DNA of 55,371 nt from Fidelibacterota bacterium. Its GTDB lineage: Bacteria > Fidelibacterota > Marinisomatia > SCGC-AAA003-L08 > GCA-2689995. The notes below the pieces were generated by a model that was not told the DNA's origin, ran no database searches, and worked only from the letters and a program-made list of their open reading frames with translations. Below, one piece after another: positions 52,845 through 55,371 of the stretch. The DNA lies in the NCBI GenBank assembly GCA_002689995.1, contig NZIV01000030.1, positions 1-55,371 of the forward strand. Direction: 5' to 3'. Made by a program: the position numbers and the translations under genes. Each line of letters begins with the position of its first letter. The stretch's first letter is position 1.

Positions 52845-53078
52845 TTACTTTCTATAGTCAGGATTACTATAAGACTTTTCTACCCAACCTTCAGCCCTCA
52901 TAGCGTCTTCTACGTGTTGTAAAGTAAAGGATTTACCGTAGTGAGCATCTACCATTTGCTTTACGTAAAAGACATCACTATGCGGTATATGTAATTTATC
53001 CAAATTACCATTTAAAAGATTGTCATAAAAATCTTCTAATACATGTTCTGTACTTAGTTGTACTGATTTTTTATTCAT
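52845..53078 (-). CDS. First late gene, small hypothetical protein (77 aa)
   Basis: ATG 53078 (MNKKSVQLSTEHVLED) is chosen; the upstream extension to 53147 is hydrophobic and lies in the mRNA leader. The protein is helical, with LHIPHSDVFYVKQMVDAHYGKSF and HVEDAMRAEGWVEKSY, similar in style to small marine phage proteins. A weak GAAAG precedes the start. As the first gene after the late promoter it could be regulatory. Confidence 0.65.
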   Translation of the reverse strand: MNKKSVQLSTEHVLEDFYDNLLNGNLDKLHIPHSDVFYVKQMVDAHYGKSFTLQHVEDAMRAEGWVEKSYSNPDYRK

Positions 53079-53155
53079 TGTCAATAACTTTCTACAAAAT
53101 ACTGTAATTAAATATCTATTATAAAAATGCAATAACAATTTTAACATACATCTAC

Positions 53156-53228
53156 CATTTAAAGTGTCTGCATTTAAATGTTTTTTTAATCTAATTTATA
53201 AATTATCTAAATGAAAACACTTTAAATG
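53156..53228 (-). repeat. 12-bp inverted repeat in the late operon leader
   Basis: CATTTAAAGTGT (53156-53167) and ACACTTTAAATG (53217-53228) are a perfect inverted repeat with a 49-base AT-rich spacer. It lies about 15-90 bases downstream of the late promoter, so the leftward RNA can form a long stem-loop before the first gene. Its TTTAAATGTCTG edge resembles TTTAAAATGTCTG in the 40-bp repeats. Confidence 0.65.
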
Positions 53229-53246
53229 TCTGTCTACTGTCTACTT

Positions 53247-53279
53247 GTATAGTTTTACACATTATATAAAACATGTCAA
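53247..53279 (-). promoter_or_regulatory. Main late promoter
   Basis: Read leftward: TTGACA (53279-53274), a 16-base spacer, TAAAAC (53257-53252), then TATAC. Spacing and the bases just after the -10 match the capsid promoter. Transcription would start near 53244, about 165 bases before the first late gene. Confidence 0.65.
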
Positions 53280-53922
53280 CCCCTAATCGTACAATAATAC
53301 AATTTAAATGTGCAGTATGTGATAAAAATAACACTTATTATGTACCCAATACATGTATAAATAGTAATATCGACATAGTGGTTAACTGTTAAAAAACCTA
53401 ATCTGTGTATTTGTGTGTATATATCTACGCATAGACCCCCGGTGGCGCTTGCCCGACCGTACATTTTCACAATACGCAAGCTGCACTAATCCTTTTTAAC
53501 ACTTGGTTACATCAAAATAATAAAAATATACACCATAACAATAAAATTTATAAATAAATCAATGACATAAAATCAAACGGTAACTGTTATCAAATCAGTT
53601 GCCTATATTATATATGCTTTTGCGTGGTGGATTTATGCAGTGTGTGAACAAAAGTTTAGCCGATGCACAAAAGTATGTAAAATAATATATCCCCACAAAC
53701 CGACTCACATTTGTTCATGTTTTGTTCTATGCCTTATATATATAAAATTATACCTATACTTTTGCTATCTATTTTTATACTTTTGCGTGCTTTAATTTCT
53801 TGTTGTATTATGATTTATTGTTTGCAGAAGATACGACAACAAACTTTAAAACTCTAGACCACTTGAGCAGACCGCCAATGACGTAGGGTTTATCAAATAA
53901 GTTTAGACGCTCTGCCTTTTAA
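53280..53922. other. AT-rich gene-free control region, possible origin
   Basis: No convincing gene is found here. A GC-rich island (53433-53460, CCCCGGTGGCGCTTGCCC core) lies within otherwise AT-rich DNA. CTTTTGC motifs recur: CTTTTGCGTG at 53617, ATACTTTTGC at 53756, ATACTTTTGCGTGC at 53777, and an inverted GCACAAAAGTAT at 53665. Repeated short motifs in AT-rich DNA between divergent operons are what a replication origin or regulatory hub would look like. The phage attachment site may also lie here. None of these roles is shown directly. Confidence 0.4.
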
Positions 53923-54068
53923 TAAAACTAAGTGCTTGACACGCTTTAAAATGTCTGAAAGAGTAAAGACACATACCACCAAGCGACGTAGGTGGCGCAA
54001 TGTAAAGATTGCAGGTACGTCGCACTACTAAAACTAAGTGCTTGACACGCTTTAAAATGTCTGAAAGA
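53923..54068. repeat. 40-bp perfect direct repeats flanking a nested hairpin
   Basis: Two identical 40-bp copies (53923-53962, 54029-54068) contain GTGCTTGACACGC and TTTAAAATGTCTG. Between them lies a nested inverted repeat: GCGACGTA (53983-53990) with TACGTCGC (54016-54023), enclosing GCAAT-N6-ATTGC. Each copy has a TTGACA, but no good -10 was found at the right distance. They could be operators, iterons or recombination sites. Confidence 0.85.
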
Positions 54069-54093
54069 CTGATGACAATGGCTCTGGCTTGTG

Positions 54094-54234
54094 GATTCAA
54101 GTATGCCTAGCGAGCGAGCGGATTAAGCAGCCGCATAGCGAGAAAAACACCCGATAGGCACGTGTGCCTTTGAGCAAGGGGTGAAGCGCAAAATGTCCCA
54201 TGAAGAACGGGGCTTGAGCACGGTGACTTGAATC
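54094..54234 (-). ncRNA. Candidate structured RNA, C4/Ash-like locus
   Basis: The arms GATTCAAGT (54094-54102) and ACTTGAATC (54226-54234) enclose a GC-richer stretch with several stems: AGGCAC-GT-GTGCCT, CACCC with GGGTG, and GCGG with CCGC. On the minus strand the stretch translates to TRAYRVFFSLCGCLIRSLAR, strikingly like the RVFLCLCGYxIRSLVRR signature of Ash/Icd-like frames, which overlap C4 antisense RNA loci in P1, P7 and P4-type phages. The resemblance is recalled by eye. Strand is assigned from that signature and is uncertain. Confidence 0.35.
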
Positions 54235-54268
54235 AGTCCGTCTATAGTGCTGGTTGCTGTTTTTTGTG

Positions 54269-54335
54269 TAATCACAAGCTGCACAATTTTGGGCCAACCC
54301 AAACCATGCTTGACATGCGGTGTGGCTTGTGATTA
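54269..54335 (+). promoter_or_regulatory. 11-bp inverted repeat and possible promoter before the first rightward gene
   Basis: TAATCACAAGC (54269-54279) and GCTTGTGATTA (54325-54335) are a perfect inverted repeat; an inner stem TTTGGG-CCAA-CCCAAA lies between. TTGACA at 54310-54315 could be a -35, but the best downstream hexamers (TTATTT or GATTAT) are poor. CACAAGC recurs at 54349 near the ribosome binding site, so alternative pairings are possible. Confidence 0.55.
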
Positions 54336-54370
54336 TTTGTAAAGACAACACAAGCTGAAAAGGAAAGATC

Positions 54371-54568
54371 ATGTTAAATAGATATCATAATGAAGCAATT
54401 GAAGTCTCGGATAGATTAAAAGTATTATATACCCGTAAAGATAAGTTTTCTAAACATGCAACCTTGTATACTAGGGTTGCTGATGTTTGTTTAGAAATAT
54501 CAGAGCTTGAAAAACAATTGCCTGTACTTAAAGCTACAGCAAAATGGGCAGATGAACTATATTCGTAA
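54371..54568 (+). CDS. Small helical protein, first rightward gene (65 aa)
   Basis: AAAAGGAAAG precedes the ATG. The protein is almost all helix (NEAIEVSDRLKVLYTRKDKF, then VCLEISELEKQLPVLKATA), probably a two-helix hairpin or coiled coil. No DNA-binding motif is certain. As the first gene after the control region, it may be an early regulator or host-takeover peptide. It shares a leader motif with the next gene. Confidence 0.65.
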   Translation: MLNRYHNEAIEVSDRLKVLYTRKDKFSKHATLYTRVADVCLEISELEKQLPVLKATAKWADELYS

Positions 54569-54575
54569 TTAGCTG

Positions 54576-54603
54576 TTGACTTTATGATATGCGGCTATAT
54601 GCT
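54576..54603 (+). promoter_or_regulatory. Probable promoter of the DUF7227-like gene and early operon
   Basis: TTGACT (54576-54581), a 16-base spacer and TATGCT (54598-54603) precede a leader GTAAGACAACACAA and AAAAGGA before ATG 54644. The same leader words (GTAAAGACAACACAA, AAAAGGA) occur before the gene at 54371. If the genome is circular, transcription from here would run on into the integrase and replication genes. Confidence 0.5.
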
Positions 54604-54643
54604 GCATATTAGTAAGACAACACAAATTAAAAGGAATTATCCT

Positions 54644-55369
54644 ATGGCATTTAGAGGTAAGTTAATATCGTCTGGTTCTGATGCTAAGACTATCAAGGGC
54701 AACGGTGACAAGTATGAAACCGCTATCATGTATATGCAACCGTGGAAATCTTCGGGTATCAATGTTTGTGCCAATGCTGAGATTGCTGGCTGTATTGATG
54801 GTTGTCTATTCACTGCAGGTCGTGGTGCTATGAACACAGTACAAGCGTCACGTGCTAAAAAGACTGCATGGCTTGCTAATGACCGTGACGGGTTTATGGT
54901 GCAACTTGTTATAGATGTCACCAAATATGTCAAGTATTGCGGCAAGCAAGGTGTGACACCTGTTATTCGGCTCAATGGTACAAGTGATATTCGTTGGGAG
55001 CGTATACCTGTATTTAAGGATGGTGTGGCTTATGACAATATCTTTGCTGCTTTTCCAGATGTGCAATGGTATGACTACACCAAGATTGCAAATCGTAAAG
55101 TTGAACATATTAAGAATTATCACTTAACTTTCAGCTATAGCGAAGCTAACCCTTTGTATAAAAAGCAAATAGAGATTGCAAAAGCAAAAGGTATGAACAT
55201 GGCAGTAGTATGGCGTAGTATTGATGTCATACCGCACACTTTTATGGATAGGCCTGTCATATCGGGTGATGCCGACGATCTACGGTTTCTTGATCCTGAT
55301 GGTGTAGTGGTCAGTTTATATGCTAAAGGCAAAGCCAAAAAAGACACTAGTGGTTTTGTTATAGACTAA
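54644..55369 (+). CDS. DUF7227-like early phage protein
   Basis: This 241-residue protein (start ATG 54644 after AAAAGGA; an upstream ATG at 54584 lies in the promoter) is a conserved phage protein of the DUF7227 type. Key pieces are SGINVCANAEIAGCIDGCL with clustered Cys, TAGRG, PVIRLNGTSDIRWE, FPDVQWYDYTK, YHLTFSYSEANP, and DLRFLDPDGVVVSLYAKG. The Cys cluster could bind a metal or iron-sulfur group. Its biochemical role is unknown. It ends two bases from the window end and reads toward the first gene if the sequence is circular. Confidence 0.82.
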   Translation: MAFRGKLISSGSDAKTIKGNGDKYETAIMYMQPWKSSGINVCANAEIAGCIDGCLFTAGRGAMNTVQASRAKKTAWLANDRDGFMVQLVIDVTKYVKYCGKQGVTPVIRLNGTSDIRWERIPVFKDGVAYDNIFAAFPDVQWYDYTKIANRKVEHIKNYHLTFSYSEANPLYKKQIEIAKAKGMNMAVVWRSIDVIPHTFMDRPVISGDADDLRFLDPDGVVVSLYAKGKAKKDTSGFVID

Positions 55370-55371
55370 AA

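Noticed and set aside
53903-54100. Minus-strand frame of 65 codons across the 40-bp repeats
   Set aside because: It is created by the two direct repeats, has no ribosome binding site and no coding character.
53079-54370. tRNA gene or tRNA fragment as an attP core
   Set aside because: No cloverleaf or convincing T-arm could be built by eye; GATTCAAGT at 54094 is better explained by its inverted partner at 54226.
54097-54372. Minus-strand frame of 91 codons over the control region
   Set aside because: No ribosome site and unusual composition; treated as the translation shadow of a structured, C4/Ash-like sequence rather than a protein gene.
1-55371. CRISPR array, insertion sequence or transposase
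   Set aside because: No regularly spaced short repeats and no transposase-like protein were seen; the tandem repeats present lie in frame inside virion genes.

Overview
The window reads as an essentially complete genome of a lysogeny-capable, short-tailed (podovirus-like) marine phage. It is AT-rich, almost fully coding, and split into two opposing transcription blocks. The gene set closely matches the HMO-2011 type of phage known from SAR116 and SAR11 alphaproteobacteria: a tyrosine integrase, a T7-like primase and a separate helicase, ThyX, a family A DNA polymerase with a DnaJ-like zinc insertion, a B12-dependent ribonucleotide reductase, and a T7-like portal, capsid and tail set. Host assignment is inferred from gene content and low GC; nothing in the window names the host. 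The last gene stops two bases before the window end and runs in the same direction as the first gene, so the sequence probably closes into a circle. The join may lack one base (see findings).

Region 1 (about 1-13650, plus strand) is the early and replication block. It holds a small gene and the integrase, then primase, DnaB-like helicase, small membrane proteins, ThyX, DNA polymerase, an SSB-like protein, a RecE/Cas4-type exonuclease, a T7-type endonuclease I, a DUF3310 protein, class II RNR, a putative PD-(D/E)XK nuclease and MazG. Most genes overlap or abut by a few bases, so this is one long operon. A strong internal promoter sits at the end of the polymerase gene. A hairpin at 13661-13680 separates the block from the convergent late genes.

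Region 2 (about 53250 down to 13686, minus strand) is the late block. In transcription order it has a cluster of small basic proteins, a DUF1127 gene and pstS, more small basic proteins, holin-like membrane proteins and a peptidase M15 endolysin, terminase subunits, portal, a large Gly-rich virion protein, scaffold, major capsid protein, decoration-like proteins, three very large fibre or tail proteins, tail tube and nozzle proteins, another fibre, and a set of probable internal or ejection proteins. Two minus-strand promoters with the layout TTGACA-16-TAWAAC-TATAC were found, one at the head of the block (53252-53279) and one before the capsid gene (38226-38253). A third copy of the -10 element precedes DUF1127-pstS.

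Region 3 (53079-54370) is a 1.3-kb gene-free control region between the divergent blocks. It contains AT-rich DNA with repeated CTTTTGC motifs, a perfect 40-bp direct repeat flanking a nested hairpin, a GC-richer structured stretch whose minus-strand translation resembles the C4 RNA/Ash (Icd-like) immunity loci of phages P1, P7 and P4, and an 11-bp inverted repeat just upstream of the first rightward gene. This region, and the operator-like element shared by the capsid and pstS promoters, are the best candidates for undescribed regulation.
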